Shown piece by piece: positions 16,976 through 25,949 of a DNA stretch of 64,000 bases. Below the pieces are notes generated by a model that ran no database searches, was not told the origin of the DNA, and saw only the letters and a list, made by a program, of their open reading frames with translations. The stretch is from positions 62,001-126,000 of the forward strand of contig JAENYD010000004.1 in NCBI GenBank assembly GCA_016842005.1. Reading direction: 5' to 3'. Numbering within the stretch: the stretch's first letter is position 1; each line of letters begins with the position of its first letter. The position numbers and the translations under genes were made by a program. This stretch comes from Clostridium thermobutyricum (GTDB lineage Bacteria > Bacillota > Clostridia > Ch29).

Positions 16976-18354
16976 CTGCCATGCTTTTGCCGATATCCCT
17001 GTCTTTTGTGTTTGCCCTTTCTTCCTTTCCTTGAGTTGAAGGCGGTATCCTCTGTCAGTTTCACCTGGGTGGTATCCGGCTCTTTGGTGAGCAGTTTTAA
17101 GGCTGCAGATAAGAGGGAAACAGAATCAGTAACATCCAGCAGCCCCTCAGCCAGCTCTTTATATTTGAGAGTATCGCCATCCTCCACCGTTTTCATCAGT
17201 TTTTCTACTGCTATCCTCTGGAGACCTTCTATTGCTTCACTTACCGTGGGAACGGGTTTTCGGACCACTTTCCTCCTAGTAATACGTTCAATCAGTTTAA
17301 GCTGGCTTATCTCCCGGGGGGTTACAAAAGTAGTGGCCAAACCTGTTTTACCTGCCCGCCCGGTACGTCCTATCCTATGAACGTAGCTTTCTGGGTTCTG
17401 CGGGATATCAAAATTATAAATATGCGTTATACCGCTGATATCCAATCCCCTGGCAGCTACATCTGTAGCCACAAGTATTTCAACAATACCTCTTCTGAAA
17501 CGGCCCATTACGCTGTTACGCCTGGCCTGTGTGAGGTCACCATGGATGCCTTCCGCAGAATATCCCCTCTTGTTCAAAGCTTCATAAACTTCATCCACCC
17601 GTTTTTTGGTCCTGACAAAAACAATACATCGTTCGGGAGGTTGAATGTCCAGCAGCCTGCACAGTACATCGAATTTCTGTTTTTCCTGGACCTCGATATA
17701 TACCTGTTCAATATGTGGAACAGTAACCTCTTTTGTTTCCACCCTGAGAAACTCCGGGTTGTTCATGAAACGCCCGGCCAAACTCCGAATGGGCTTGGGC
17801 ATGGTTGCCGAAAAGAGCATGGTCTGACAATCTTTTGGGATCTCTTTCAGGATGGTTTCAATATCCTCTATAAAACCCATATTAAGCATTTCATCGGCCT
17901 CATCCAGAACAACTATTTCTATCTGATGCAGTTTGACAGTTTTTCTTCTCATATGGTCCATCAAACGACCGGGAGTTCCCACAATGATCTGGGGCTTATT
18001 CTTGAGGGCCTTTATCTGCCGTTTGATATCCTGCCCCCCGTATATGGGTAAAGCACGGACGTTTTTAATCTGGCCGATTCTGTTTATCTCTTCGGCTACC
18101 TGTATGGCCAGTTCCCTGGTAGGTGTAATTACAAGTCCCTTGGCATTCTCATATTGCTTTCCAAATCTCTCTATCATGGGAATGGCGAAAGCTGCTGTTT
18201 TCCCTGTTCCGGTCTGGGCCTGACCTATAATATCCCTACCAGCCATTGCCTGGGGTATTACCTTTTCCTGAATGGGCGTTGCTTCTTCAAAACCCATGTC
18301 ATCCGTTGCCCGGACTACCTCATGGCTGAGTCTTAATTCATTAAATGTTGTCAT
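16957..18354 (-). CDS. DEAD-box ATP-dependent RNA helicase (CshA-like)
   Basis: This cytoplasmic RNA helicase probably acts in ribosome assembly, RNA decay or cold adaptation. The 465-residue protein carries the full motif set: '[14 protein letters not shown]' (Q motif), '[11 protein letters not shown]' (I), 'TPTRELAIQ' (Ia), 'TPGRLMDH' (Ib), 'VLDEADEML' (II, DEAD), 'FSATMP' (III), '[11 protein letters not shown]' (V) and '[13 protein letters not shown]' (VI). The tail is short and very basic ([10 protein letters not shown]...), typical of CshA. Its neighbour is a cold shock gene on the same strand, which fits a cold-response role. It converges on the TtcA-like gene and overlaps it by 10 bp. 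Confidence 0.95.
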   Translation of the reverse strand: MTTFNELRLSHEVVRATDDMGFEEATPIQEKVIPQAMAGRDIIGQAQTGTGKTAAFAIPMIERFGKQYENAKGLVITPTRELAIQVAEEINRIGQIKNVRALPIYGGQDIKRQIKALKNKPQIIVGTPGRLMDHMRRKTVKLHQIEIVVLDEADEMLNMGFIEDIETILKEIPKDCQTMLFSATMPKPIRSLAGRFMNNPEFLRVETKEVTVPHIEQVYIEVQEKQKFDVLCRLLDIQPPERCIVFVRTKKRVDEVYEALNKRGYSAEGIHGDLTQARRNSVMGRFRRGIVEILVATDVAARGLDISGITHIYNFDIPQNPESYVHRIGRTGRAGKTGLATTFVTPREISQLKLIERITRRKVVRKPVPTVSEAIEGLQRIAVEKLMKTVEDGDTLKYKELAEGLLDVTDSVSLLSAALKLLTKEPDTTQVKLTEDTAFNSRKGRKGKHKRQGYRQKHGRKRGQA

Positions 18355-18438
18355 TAATATAACTTCTCCTTTAACTGTTTTCTTTATTATTTATTCTTTC
18401 TGAACAGTTTATAATTCATTACAGAAATAATAAATAAG

Positions 18439-18464
18439 GGCATTCCCGCGTTGCCGGGAATGCC
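18439..18464 (-). terminator. Terminator of the cold shock gene
   Basis: GGCATTCCCG and CGGGAATGCC pair around a short loop 28 bases past the csp stop codon, followed on the minus strand by CTTATTTATT. It separates the csp transcript from the helicase gene. Confidence 0.75.
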
Positions 18465-18491
18465 TCTTCTAACAACAATGTTATTATTCTC

Positions 18492-18689
18492 TTACAGACG
18501 AACAACGTTAGCTGCTTGAGGTCCTCGCTGGCCATCTACAACATCAAATTCCACAGACTGGCCTTCTTCCAATGTCTTAAAACCTTCACTCTGAATAGCA
18601 GAGAAATGAACGAAAACATCTCCACCTTCATCAGATTCGATAAACCCATAACCTTTTTCTGCATTGAACCATTTTACTTTGCCTTTCAA
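18492..18689 (-). CDS. csp: Cold shock protein
   Basis: This is a small single-domain nucleic acid chaperone that melts RNA structure. The 65-residue protein has both RNA-binding motifs, 'KGYGFI' and 'VFVHFSAI', and the usual acidic C-terminal half. A TTG start at 18689 is chosen: AAGGAGG lies nine bases before it, and the product then has the standard length and the canonical KGKVKWFN start. Earlier in-frame ATG codons would add 17 unrelated residues. A long 5' leader, usual for csp mRNAs, lies upstream (18690-18900). Confidence 0.95.
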   Translation of the reverse strand: MKGKVKWFNAEKGYGFIESDEGGDVFVHFSAIQSEGFKTLEEGQSVEFDVVDGQRGPQAANVVRL

Positions 18690-18903
18690 TTTGCAGGCCT
18701 CCTTAAAAATTAATTGCATCAAAAAGCGGAATAACATCAATCACCTTCAATCCATACTGTAACCAGAGGCCTAAGGATCATATCTGTTCTTCACGGCTTT
18801 TTAATATCCTTTGTAATATTACCACAACCTTGAAAAAATTGCAAGCCTTTTCAGGCAAATTCATTGTTTCAGAGTAACTGTTGCTATTGGAGACAAAGCT
18901 AAA

Positions 18904-20295
18904 CTAAATGTTTGGCTTTATCCACCCTCCAAAATTTTTTTCTATATCCTGTGCAACTTTCAGGCAGATGTCCTCTCTCCACTTTTTAGATACGATTTGA
19001 ACACCGATCGGAAGTCCCTCTTTTGAGAACCCGGCCCTCACTACTGCAGACGGATTTCCGGTAAGGTTAAAAATCTTGGTATAGCTAAAAGCTTTTCTGT
19101 TTTCTCTGCTTAAAGTTTCCCCGTGCTTCATGGCTGGTTTTGCATTAACAGGACAGATTAAAACATCGTATTTATTAAAAAATTCCTCCATGCTTATTTT
19201 CAGTTCATCCCAGTTCTTAATCAATTCAGCAAATTCACAAACAGTCATCTCGGGTTTTCCTTCACAATTAAACGCCCACTTCAGTGAAGAATGTATCTCA
19301 TAAGTTTTACACTTATTAATAATTTCCCTTATCCATTTGCCGCCATCTGCACTGAATATTTTCCCGTACAGCTTGTCTATGCTGTCTATATCTTGCGGCT
19401 TATCTTCTTCTATTACTTTTACCCTGCCTTTTATATAAGCTGCTACATCCCGGACAGTCTTGACAACATCTCCGGTTGGCGTCATTATTCCATTATCTTC
19501 AAAGTATGCAACCTTTAAACTGCTCAAATCAACATCTTGGAATTTTTTCACTTCTGCATCAACAGTGGACGGGTCTCTATAATCATATCCCTGTATAATA
19601 TTATATGCTAATGCCAGATCCTCAACATATCTTGCCATAGGACCTATCTGTGTAAGTGCGTCCAGTATACCTCCATAAGATATTATATGGCCATATCTTG
19701 ACACCCGTCCCATGGTTGGCTTTAACCCCGCTATGCCGCAAAAATGCGCCGGAAGCCTTATACTTCCTCCGGTATCACTGCCTATGCCTATATACGAGAC
19801 CCCGGAAGCAATCATTGCAGCCTCTCCTCCACTGCTCCCGCCCGGAGTTCTACAAATATCATAGGGGTTGTTGGTTTTACCATATAGCAGATTATCCGTT
19901 TCAAATATCAGTGTAAGCTCAGGGGTATTGGTTTTACCCAATATTATGGCCCCTGCCTTTTTTAATTTCTCTACGACAGCCGCGTCTATACCGGGTATAT
20001 AGTCCTTTCTTCCCAGTGTTCCGTAGGTAGTGGTTAAATCTTTGGTATCAAAAGAATCCTTTATGGTTACCGGCACTCCATGTAGAGGCCCCAGACATTT
20101 TCCTTTATTGAGATAGTCATCGTATTCTTCAGCCTGTTCCAGGGCTCTTCCATTTATCTTAACAATGCCGTTCAGCCTGGGGTTGACTTTTTCTATTCTC
20201 CCGAGCTGCTCATTTACTATCTCCCTTGATGTTATTTTTCTGCTCCTGATCATACTTGAAATCTTAACAGCCGATAAATACAGCAAATTATCCAT
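18904..20295 (-). CDS. Amidase (amidase signature family, GatA-like)
   Basis: This enzyme hydrolyses a carboxylic acid amide with a Ser-cisSer-Lys triad. The 463-residue protein has the catalytic lysine region 'PVTIKDSFDTKDL', the Gly/Ser-rich signature 'GGSSGGEAAMIASG', and 'GIGSDTGGSIRLPAHFCG' with the nucleophilic serine. It resembles GatA in length and motifs. No gatB or gatC is adjacent, so it is more likely a stand-alone amidase whose substrate cannot be told. GGAGGG precedes the ATG. A copy of the dispersed repeat lies directly upstream. Confidence 0.88.
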   Translation of the reverse strand: MDNLLYLSAVKISSMIRSRKITSREIVNEQLGRIEKVNPRLNGIVKINGRALEQAEEYDDYLNKGKCLGPLHGVPVTIKDSFDTKDLTTTYGTLGRKDYIPGIDAAVVEKLKKAGAIILGKTNTPELTLIFETDNLLYGKTNNPYDICRTPGGSSGGEAAMIASGVSYIGIGSDTGGSIRLPAHFCGIAGLKPTMGRVSRYGHIISYGGILDALTQIGPMARYVEDLALAYNIIQGYDYRDPSTVDAEVKKFQDVDLSSLKVAYFEDNGIMTPTGDVVKTVRDVAAYIKGRVKVIEEDKPQDIDSIDKLYGKIFSADGGKWIREIINKCKTYEIHSSLKWAFNCEGKPEMTVCEFAELIKNWDELKISMEEFFNKYDVLICPVNAKPAMKHGETLSRENRKAFSYTKIFNLTGNPSAVVRAGFSKEGLPIGVQIVSKKWREDICLKVAQDIEKNFGGWIKPNI

Positions 20296-20371
20296 AGTAA
20301 CCCTCCATATATGTTGATATTATGTTACTGAGCAACTCCGGATATTTCTTCCTTTCTATAACCATAATAAC

Positions 20372-20498
20372 ATAAACCGGATTCTTGGTTCCAGGTAAAG
20401 TTTTAATCCCATCTGAAGCTTAGAAACCGTTATCCAGGGACGTACTCATACAGTAGGTAATACCCCAAAAACCTGCAGTATGTCAGCCATTATCATGT
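20372..20498 (+). repeat. Dispersed two-hairpin repeat, copy 1 (most divergent)
   Basis: It shares the start ATAAACCGGATTC and the core ATCTGAAGCTTAGAAACCGT, then TTATCCAGGGACGTA, with the copies at 29613, 47481 and 49521. The second hairpin differs in sequence but is kept in position (CATAC...AGGT / ACCT...GTATG). The closing end is degraded (CAGCCATTATCA instead of TAGTCATCGGATAA). It is intergenic, upstream of the amidase gene. Confidence 0.65.
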
Positions 20499-20572
20499 CA
20501 AAAAATACGACCGGGTAGAGGATGTTGATACCCGGTCTTCCCATTATATACACTCTTTTGGCGGTGCTTATA

Positions 20573-20683
20573 CTAGTACTTACATCCTGCCCCAGCAGCA
20601 AAAAATATTATTATTATCACCAGAAGCAGGAATAAAGTACCCCCGCCTTTGCCAAAGAAACTGTCCAAGAAACTACCTGACAT
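20573..20683 (-). CDS. Very small hydrophobic protein (YjcZ/sporulation-type)
   Basis: This 36-residue protein, MSGSFLDSFFGKGGGTLFLL followed by a Val/Ile/Phe-rich segment and GAGCKY, has one membrane-spanning stretch after a glycine-rich start. An AGGAGG site stands eight bases before the ATG. It resembles the YjcZ-type small proteins made during sporulation in Firmicutes, but the match is by appearance only. Confidence 0.6.
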   Translation of the reverse strand: MSGSFLDSFFGKGGGTLFLLLVIIIIFFAAGAGCKY

Positions 20684-20795
20684 TACAATCGCCTCCTCTT
20701 TTTTGTACTACATTCTATGACGGGAGTTTACTTCTGGTGAATAAAAAGAAGATTAATATTATCCCCTCACCACTGGCAATTATTACTGTATCATT

Positions 20796-20848
20796 CAGGG
20801 CAGCTGCCCTGCAAGAAAGGGGATAAAGCATCATCCTTTATCCCCTTT
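20796..20848 (-). terminator. Palindrome and terminator after the ABC exporter operon
   Basis: AAAGGGGATAAAG and CTTTATCCCCTTT (20816-20848) form a long stem 19 bases beyond the stop codon of the ABC gene. Directly beside it CAGGGCAGCTGCCCTG (20796-20811) is a perfect 16-base palindrome. Together they end the exporter transcript. Confidence 0.65.
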
Positions 20849-20866
20849 GTATATATCAGCCTGGTA

Positions 20867-22756
20867 TTAACCTGCAGAAACAGCCCTGTTTCGCTTGCCA
20901 CTGAACTGGCTGTTATAAAGGTCTGCGTAGAAACCTCCCTGTGCTAAAAGCTCTTTATGAGTACCCTGCTCTATTACACGGCCATTATCCATCACCAGTA
21001 TTAAGTCTGCATTACGTATTGTAGACAGCCTGTGGGCAATGACAAAACACGTTCTTCCTTTCATCAGCCCGGTCATGGCTTTCTGAATATAGATTTCTGT
21101 TCTGGTATCCACACTGCTGGTGGCTTCGTCCAGAATCAGGATTGCCGGGTCTGCCAGGAATGCACGGGCAATAGTCAAAAGCTGCTTCTGTCCTTGAGAA
21201 ATATTACTGGCTTCTTCATTGATTATGGTGTCATACCCATCGGGAAGTGTACGGATAAAGTGATCAGCATGGGCCGCCTTTGCCGCCCTGACCACATCTC
21301 TAAAGGTAGCATCTGCACGACCATAGGCTATATTCTCCCGGATAGTGCCGTTAAAGAGCCATGTATCCTGGAGCACCATACCAAAAATACTGCGCAAATC
21401 TCCGCGTTTTAGATCCCTGATATCTATCCCGTCCACAGTGATTTTTCCCTCTCCTATTTCATAAAAACGCATCAGCAGGTTTACAAGGGTAGTCTTGCCT
21501 GCCCCGGTCGGTCCCACAATAGCAATAGTCTGGCCCTGTCTTACATCCATATTCATATCTTTTATCAACGCCACATTTTCCTTATATCCAAATTCAACCT
21601 TCTCAAATCTCACATTACCCCTGGGAGATGGAATATTTTTTGGATTTACCGGTTCAGGAACCTCTTCCTCCTCATCCAGCAGCTCAAATACGCGTTCAGC
21701 CGATGCAACAGTAGACTGAATAATATTGGCTATATTGGCGGTATGAATAATCGGACGGGTGAACTGTCTGGAATACTGGATGAATGCCTGGATATTCCCT
21801 ATTTCAATTATTTTTTGGGTAACAAAGATACCCCCTACTACGCATACCAGTATATATGCTATATTGTTTATAAAATTCATTAAAGGCATGATGATGCCCG
21901 AGATGAACTGTGCTTTAAATCCTGCATCGTAAAGCTTATCATTAATTTCATTGAACTGCTTGATGGATTTGGACTCGCATCCGAAGGCCTTTATGATTTT
22001 ATGTCCTGTATACACTTCTTCCACATGACCGTTTAGCTGTCCGAGCGTCTTCTGCTGTTCCGCAAAATACTTCTGTGAACGAATGGCAATCGCCCTGGTA
22101 ACAATCCCATAAACAGGCAGTGTTCCAACAGCAATCAGAGTCATAACAGGACTGATTGTCAGCATCATTATCACAATACCTGCAAGGGTAGTTACTGACG
22201 TAATAAGTTGTATCAAACTTTGCTGCAGCGTATTGGCAATATTATCGATATCATTGGTAACCCGGCTTAAAACCTCACCATGGGTACGGGCATCAAAAAA
22301 CTTGAGGGGCAGTCTGGACAGCTTATCATTTACATGGTTTCGCATGTCAAAAACGGTTTTCTGTGCTACCCCGGCCATAACATATCCTTGAATATAGCTG
22401 AAGAAAGCGCTTATAAGATATAACCCTGCCAGAATCAGAATTATTTGCAGGATATAATTGAAGTCAATACCCGCACCAGGCACATCCATATACTTGACCA
22501 TAGCCCCCTCAAACAGCTTTGTGGTGGCCTTACCCATGATTTTGGGACTGACAATGCTGAAAACCGTGCTCAATACCGCAGCCAATAATACTGCAAATAA
22601 TTTAACCCTGTAGGGTTTTAAATAACCTATCAACCGCTTCAATGTTCCTTTAAAATCCTTTGCTTTCTCTACCGGCCTGCCCATTGGTGGTCCGCTCATA
22701 TGCCGGCCCCCGCCGGGACCTCTGAAAAATCTGTTCCCTGTCTCTCCCCTGTTCAT
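20867..22756 (-). CDS. ABC exporter subunit (TMD-NBD half-transporter, catalytic Walker B)
   Basis: This is one half of a heterodimeric multidrug-type exporter in the membrane. The 629-residue protein has six transmembrane helices followed by a nucleotide-binding domain with Walker A 'GPTGAGKTTLVNLL', Walker B 'AILILDEATSSVD' (Glu present) and H-loop 'IAHRLSTI'. Its signature reads ISQGQ rather than LSGGQ. It carries a proline- and glycine-rich N-terminal extension before the first helix. Translation is probably coupled, as its start overlaps the stop of the partner gene by four bases. The pattern of consensus and degenerate sites matches the BmrCD, LmrCD and TM287/288 class. Confidence 0.92.
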   Translation of the reverse strand: MNRGETGNRFFRGPGGGRHMSGPPMGRPVEKAKDFKGTLKRLIGYLKPYRVKLFAVLLAAVLSTVFSIVSPKIMGKATTKLFEGAMVKYMDVPGAGIDFNYILQIILILAGLYLISAFFSYIQGYVMAGVAQKTVFDMRNHVNDKLSRLPLKFFDARTHGEVLSRVTNDIDNIANTLQQSLIQLITSVTTLAGIVIMMLTISPVMTLIAVGTLPVYGIVTRAIAIRSQKYFAEQQKTLGQLNGHVEEVYTGHKIIKAFGCESKSIKQFNEINDKLYDAGFKAQFISGIIMPLMNFINNIAYILVCVVGGIFVTQKIIEIGNIQAFIQYSRQFTRPIIHTANIANIIQSTVASAERVFELLDEEEEVPEPVNPKNIPSPRGNVRFEKVEFGYKENVALIKDMNMDVRQGQTIAIVGPTGAGKTTLVNLLMRFYEIGEGKITVDGIDIRDLKRGDLRSIFGMVLQDTWLFNGTIRENIAYGRADATFRDVVRAAKAAHADHFIRTLPDGYDTIINEEASNISQGQKQLLTIARAFLADPAILILDEATSSVDTRTEIYIQKAMTGLMKGRTCFVIAHRLSTIRNADLILVMDNGRVIEQGTHKELLAQGGFYADLYNSQFSGKRNRAVSAG

Positions 22757-24480
22757 GCAATCTCCTCCTCTGATAGCTGAGAGGATACAATTTCTCGATA
22801 CACCTTACAGGTATTTATAAGCTCACGGTGTTTCCCTATTCCCGCTATTCTCCCCTCATCCAGAACAATAATACGGTCTGCGCCCATAACAGTGCTCACC
22901 CGCTGGGCTACAATAATTACGGTGCCATTCATGGTTTCCCTCTTCAGTGCCGCCCGGAGCCTGGCATCGGTTTTAAAGTCAAGGGCAGAAAAGCAGTCAT
23001 CAAACAAATATATTTCCGGTTTTCTCACAAGGGCCCGGGCAATGGAAATACGTTGTTTCTGCCCTCCAGAAATATTGGTGCCTCCCTGTGCAATGACAGA
23101 ATTAAATCCTTGTTTCATTTGTAGAATAAATTCTGTGGCCTGGGCGATATCTGCGGCATGACTTACTTCCTCATCGGTGGCGTCTTGTTTCCCATATCTG
23201 ATATTGTCGGCAACAGTCCCGGTGAAAAGAACCACGTTCTGGGGTACAAAGCCAATCTTTTCTCTCAGGCTTTCCTGGGGCATTTCCCGGACATCTACGC
23301 CATCCACCAATACTGCTCCGCTATCCACATCGTAGAAGCGGGGAATAAGGTTTATCATCGTTGATTTACCTGAACCGGTACCGCCAATAATGGCTGTAAT
23401 CTCCCCCGGCCCCGTACTGAAAGAGATATTGCAAATGGCCGGCTGCTCCGCACCAGGATAGCTGAAAGTGACATTCTTAAACTCTACAAATCCCTTTTTT
23501 TCACTGCCGTTTTTTGTCTGATCCGGATCCACGATTTCGGAAACCATATCCAGGACCTCATTAATCCTTACAGCTGATGCCTGTGCCCGGGGGACCACGA
23601 CGAACATCATGGAAACCATAATCAGGGAAAACATTATCTGCATGGCATACTGGATAAACGCCATCATGTCCCCGACCTGCATATAACCATTGTCAATACG
23701 AATACCGCCGAACCAGATAATGGCTATGGTAGTGAAGTTCATAAGCAACATCATAACAGGCATAAGAGCTGCCATTAATTTATTTACCCGGATTGCCGTA
23801 TCGGTAAGGTCCTGGTTTGCCTCATAGAGACGTTTCTTTTCATAATCGGTACGGTTAAAGGCGCGGATTACACGGATACCTGTAAGGCCTTCCCGTAAAA
23901 CAAGATTCAATTTATCCAGCTTCATCTGCATAGCCCTAAAAAGCGGTACGCCCTTTCTGGCAATAATAAATATTACTGCTGCAAGGGCGGATATCACCAC
24001 TACAAAAATAACTGACAGGGCGGCATCCTTTGATACAGCCATGACAATTCCGCCGATACACATCATGGGTGCACTGATCATCATACGCAGCATCATTATC
24101 AATACCTGCTGGACCTGAGTAATATCATTGGTTGTTCTTGTAATAAGGGAAGCTGTACCGATTCTGTCAAACTCATTAAGTGAAAAACTTTCCACTCTGG
24201 AAAAAACCTTGCCACGCAGAATTTTACCAAATCCTACTGCAGATTTTGATGACAGATAACTTCCCCAAATGGTGCATATGGCACCAATGCCGGCTACAAT
24301 CAGCATAATTCCGCCGATCCTTACAATATACCGAGTATCACCCTTGACAATACCCGTATCCACAATATCAGACATCAGGGTTGGCAGATAAAGCTGGGAT
24401 ATGGATTGAAAAAGCGTCAAAACAAAAACAGCTATTATAGCTGCTGTGTAGGGTCTTATGAACCTGAGCAACTTGAACAT
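22753..24480 (-). CDS. ABC exporter subunit (TMD-NBD half-transporter, degenerate Walker B)
   Basis: This is the partner half of the heterodimeric exporter. The 575-residue protein has six N-terminal helices, Walker A 'GGTGSGKSTMINLI' and signature 'ISGGQKQRISIARAL'. Its Walker B reads 'YLFDDCFSALD', with Asp where the catalytic Glu should be, and its H-loop reads 'VAQRVSTV' with Gln instead of His. It therefore supplies the degenerate ATP site together with the ISQGQ signature of the other subunit. It follows a MarR-family gene and is probably repressed by it. Drug export is inferred; the substrate is unknown. Confidence 0.92.
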   Translation of the reverse strand: MFKLLRFIRPYTAAIIAVFVLTLFQSISQLYLPTLMSDIVDTGIVKGDTRYIVRIGGIMLIVAGIGAICTIWGSYLSSKSAVGFGKILRGKVFSRVESFSLNEFDRIGTASLITRTTNDITQVQQVLIMMLRMMISAPMMCIGGIVMAVSKDAALSVIFVVVISALAAVIFIIARKGVPLFRAMQMKLDKLNLVLREGLTGIRVIRAFNRTDYEKKRLYEANQDLTDTAIRVNKLMAALMPVMMLLMNFTTIAIIWFGGIRIDNGYMQVGDMMAFIQYAMQIMFSLIMVSMMFVVVPRAQASAVRINEVLDMVSEIVDPDQTKNGSEKKGFVEFKNVTFSYPGAEQPAICNISFSTGPGEITAIIGGTGSGKSTMINLIPRFYDVDSGAVLVDGVDVREMPQESLREKIGFVPQNVVLFTGTVADNIRYGKQDATDEEVSHAADIAQATEFILQMKQGFNSVIAQGGTNISGGQKQRISIARALVRKPEIYLFDDCFSALDFKTDARLRAALKRETMNGTVIIVAQRVSTVMGADRIIVLDEGRIAGIGKHRELINTCKVYREIVSSQLSEEEIA

Positions 24481-24541
24481 TGGTGATCATCTCCACTCTG
24501 CTAATATTATCTATGCTGCAAATATGATTTAATATTGATTG

Positions 24542-24973
24542 TTATTTAATCAACAATCCTTTCAAGGTTTCAAGTCCGGCAAGAATAGCGTTTATCTCTT
24601 CTCTGCTTGCGTCGCGTAAAATATTTTCCAAATAGTTATTCATTAAATTATGAACGTCTTCATGTATTTCTTCCGCTCTGTCCGAGATCTCGACATAGAC
24701 AATTCTCTTGTCCTCTTCGCTGCGTACTCTTTTCACCAGGTCCATCTTTTCGAGCCGGTCTACAATCCCGGAAACGGTGCTGGCGGCAAGATTCATTTCA
24801 CTGCTTAATTCAGTCACTTTAAGTCTTTTTCTCTTGGAAAGTATGCGGATTGCCATCATCTGCGGAAAGGTCAACCCGCAATTCTTAAAAGTATTTCTGA
24901 TGTTTTCTTTAAGCATCAGATTAATTTCCCTTAGCAACAGAGCAATCTGAGAGCCTGTTCCCATCTCCGGCAT
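24542..24973 (-). CDS. MarR-family transcriptional regulator
   Basis: This winged-helix repressor probably senses a toxic compound and controls the exporter genes downstream. The 143-residue protein has the MarR core 'LTFPQMMAIRILSKRKRLKVTEL', 'AASTVSGIVDRLEKMDLVKR' (recognition helix) and the wing 'SEEDKRIVYVEIS'. Two tandem palindromic sites lie 18 and 33 bases upstream of its ATG, next to a -10 element, so it very likely represses its own operon. Confidence 0.92.
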   Translation of the reverse strand: MPEMGTGSQIALLLREINLMLKENIRNTFKNCGLTFPQMMAIRILSKRKRLKVTELSSEMNLAASTVSGIVDRLEKMDLVKRVRSEEDKRIVYVEISDRAEEIHEDVHNLMNNYLENILRDASREEINAILAGLETLKGLLIK

Positions 24974-24990
24974 TTTATCACCACCCGGTT

Positions 24991-25036
24991 GTTTAGTATG
25001 CTAATGTTTAGTATGCTAAATACGATTTATATTATA
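24991..25036 (-). promoter_or_regulatory. Tandem MarR operators and -10 element of the exporter operon
   Basis: GTTTAGTATGCTAA occurs twice (24991-25004 and 25006-25019) one base apart. Each core TTAGTATGCTAA is nearly palindromic. On the minus strand TATAAT (25031-25036) stands just upstream, so both sites fall over the expected transcription start. No clear -35 was identified. Confidence 0.75.
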
Positions 25037-25169
25037 ACATCCCGGCTCCAAAAATGCTACAGTAAGTTTTTTCAGTAATAAAAAATGCCCCTTCTATTAT
25101 GGACATCTAATCGGTTAAAGCTATCTTAAGATATTAAATAAAGAAAATCGTACATTATGTACGACAAAT

Positions 25170-25325
25170 TTACAGATTCTCATATGCCTGACCTCTGGTT
25201 CCTATATCGATAAGCAATATTATGAATTCTTTGTCATTCTTAGTAAAAATACTTCTGAAATCTCCAACCCTAAGTCTATAGTACTCATAACCTTTTAACT
25301 TCTTTACATCTCCTTGCTTATACAT
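25170..25325 (-). pseudogene. RelE/ParE-type toxin, N-terminally truncated
   Basis: These 51 residues contain the C-terminal half of a RelE-fold toxin: 'GDVKKLKGYEYYRLRVGDFR' followed by a beta strand and 'IGTRGQAYENL'. The first ~30 residues with the N-terminal helices are missing; the frame begins at an ATG inside the end of the antitoxin gene. A working nuclease is unlikely. A 17-base inverted repeat (TCGTACAT/ATGTACGA, 25148-25164) follows the stop codon. Confidence 0.7.
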
Positions 25326-25473
25326 TGTTCCATACCTCATCATCAATGTCGTTATTCCAAAAGTCCATACTGCTTTCGCTCGCTAACTCTAAATCTTTAA
25401 ACGCCTGGTTATCTTTCCTGGCTTTTAAAAAACTGATAAAATCAATTACTTCTGGAATTTGGCTTTCACTCAC
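25318..25473 (-). CDS. Antitoxin fragment of a RelE-type module
   Basis: The frame begins with GTG at 25473, overlapping the rlmH stop codon, and encodes 51 residues ending 'SSMDFWNNDIDDEVWNNV'. That ending is a typical toxin-binding tail of small antitoxins paired with RelE/ParE toxins. 'ESQIPEVIDFISFLKARK' matches the middle of the same family. The DNA-binding N-terminus is absent, so the module looks decayed. Toxin and antitoxin frames overlap by 8 bp. Leftover expression by coupling to rlmH is possible. Confidence 0.6.
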   Translation of the reverse strand: MSESQIPEVIDFISFLKARKDNQAFKDLELASESSMDFWNNDIDDEVWNNV

Positions 25474-25949
25474 TTATGATACGGCTCCCCCCTGTTTATC
25501 CTAAACCACCTGTATATCTGCTCCAGCAGAATCAAGCGCATCAACTGATGGGGAAAGGTCATCTCGGAAAAGGAGAGCTGCATATCCGCCCTCTGTAATA
25601 CGTCCTCCGACAGTCCGTTGGACCCGCCAATAATAAAGGTAATATTGCTGCTGCCCGTAACACCCAGCCTGTCCATATATGTGGCCATTTCTTCAGAGGA
25701 CATTCTTCTGCCCTTTATATCCAGGGCTATTATATGGGTGTTTCCTTTTATATTTTTCAGGATATTTTCCCCTTCCTTACGCCTGACCTCCTCCATCTGC
25801 GCAGGGCTTAGGTCTTCGGGGGCCTGAACATCCGGAACTTCGGCTATTCTCAACCGACAGTAACGCCCCAGCCTCTTCCGGTATTCTTCTATACCGCTCT
25901 TCAGGTATTTTTCTCTGACCTTTCCGACAGCTATTATGGTTATATTCAT
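25470..25949 (-). CDS. rlmH: 23S rRNA pseudouridine-1915 N3-methyltransferase
   Basis: RlmH is a SPOUT methyltransferase that modifies helix 69 of 23S rRNA on the assembled 70S ribosome. With the ATG at 25949 the protein has 159 residues, the standard length, and starts MNITIIAVGKVREKYL. Conserved parts are 'HIIALDIKGRRMSSEEMA', 'NITFIIGGSNGLSEDV' (SAM knot) and the C-terminal 'MRLILLEQIYRWFRINRGEPYHK'. The ATG overlaps the stop of a small membrane-protein gene. The locus walJ-htrA-rlmH is conserved in Firmicutes. Confidence 0.96.
   Translation of the reverse strand: MNITIIAVGKVREKYLKSGIEEYRKRLGRYCRLRIAEVPDVQAPEDLSPAQMEEVRRKEGENILKNIKGNTHIIALDIKGRRMSSEEMATYMDRLGVTGSSNITFIIGGSNGLSEDVLQRADMQLSFSEMTFPHQLMRLILLEQIYRWFRINRGEPYHK

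Noticed and set aside
18904-20295. Naming the amidase gatA of the Asp/Glu-tRNA amidotransferase
   Set aside because: gatB and gatC are not adjacent, and the motifs fit the whole amidase signature family.
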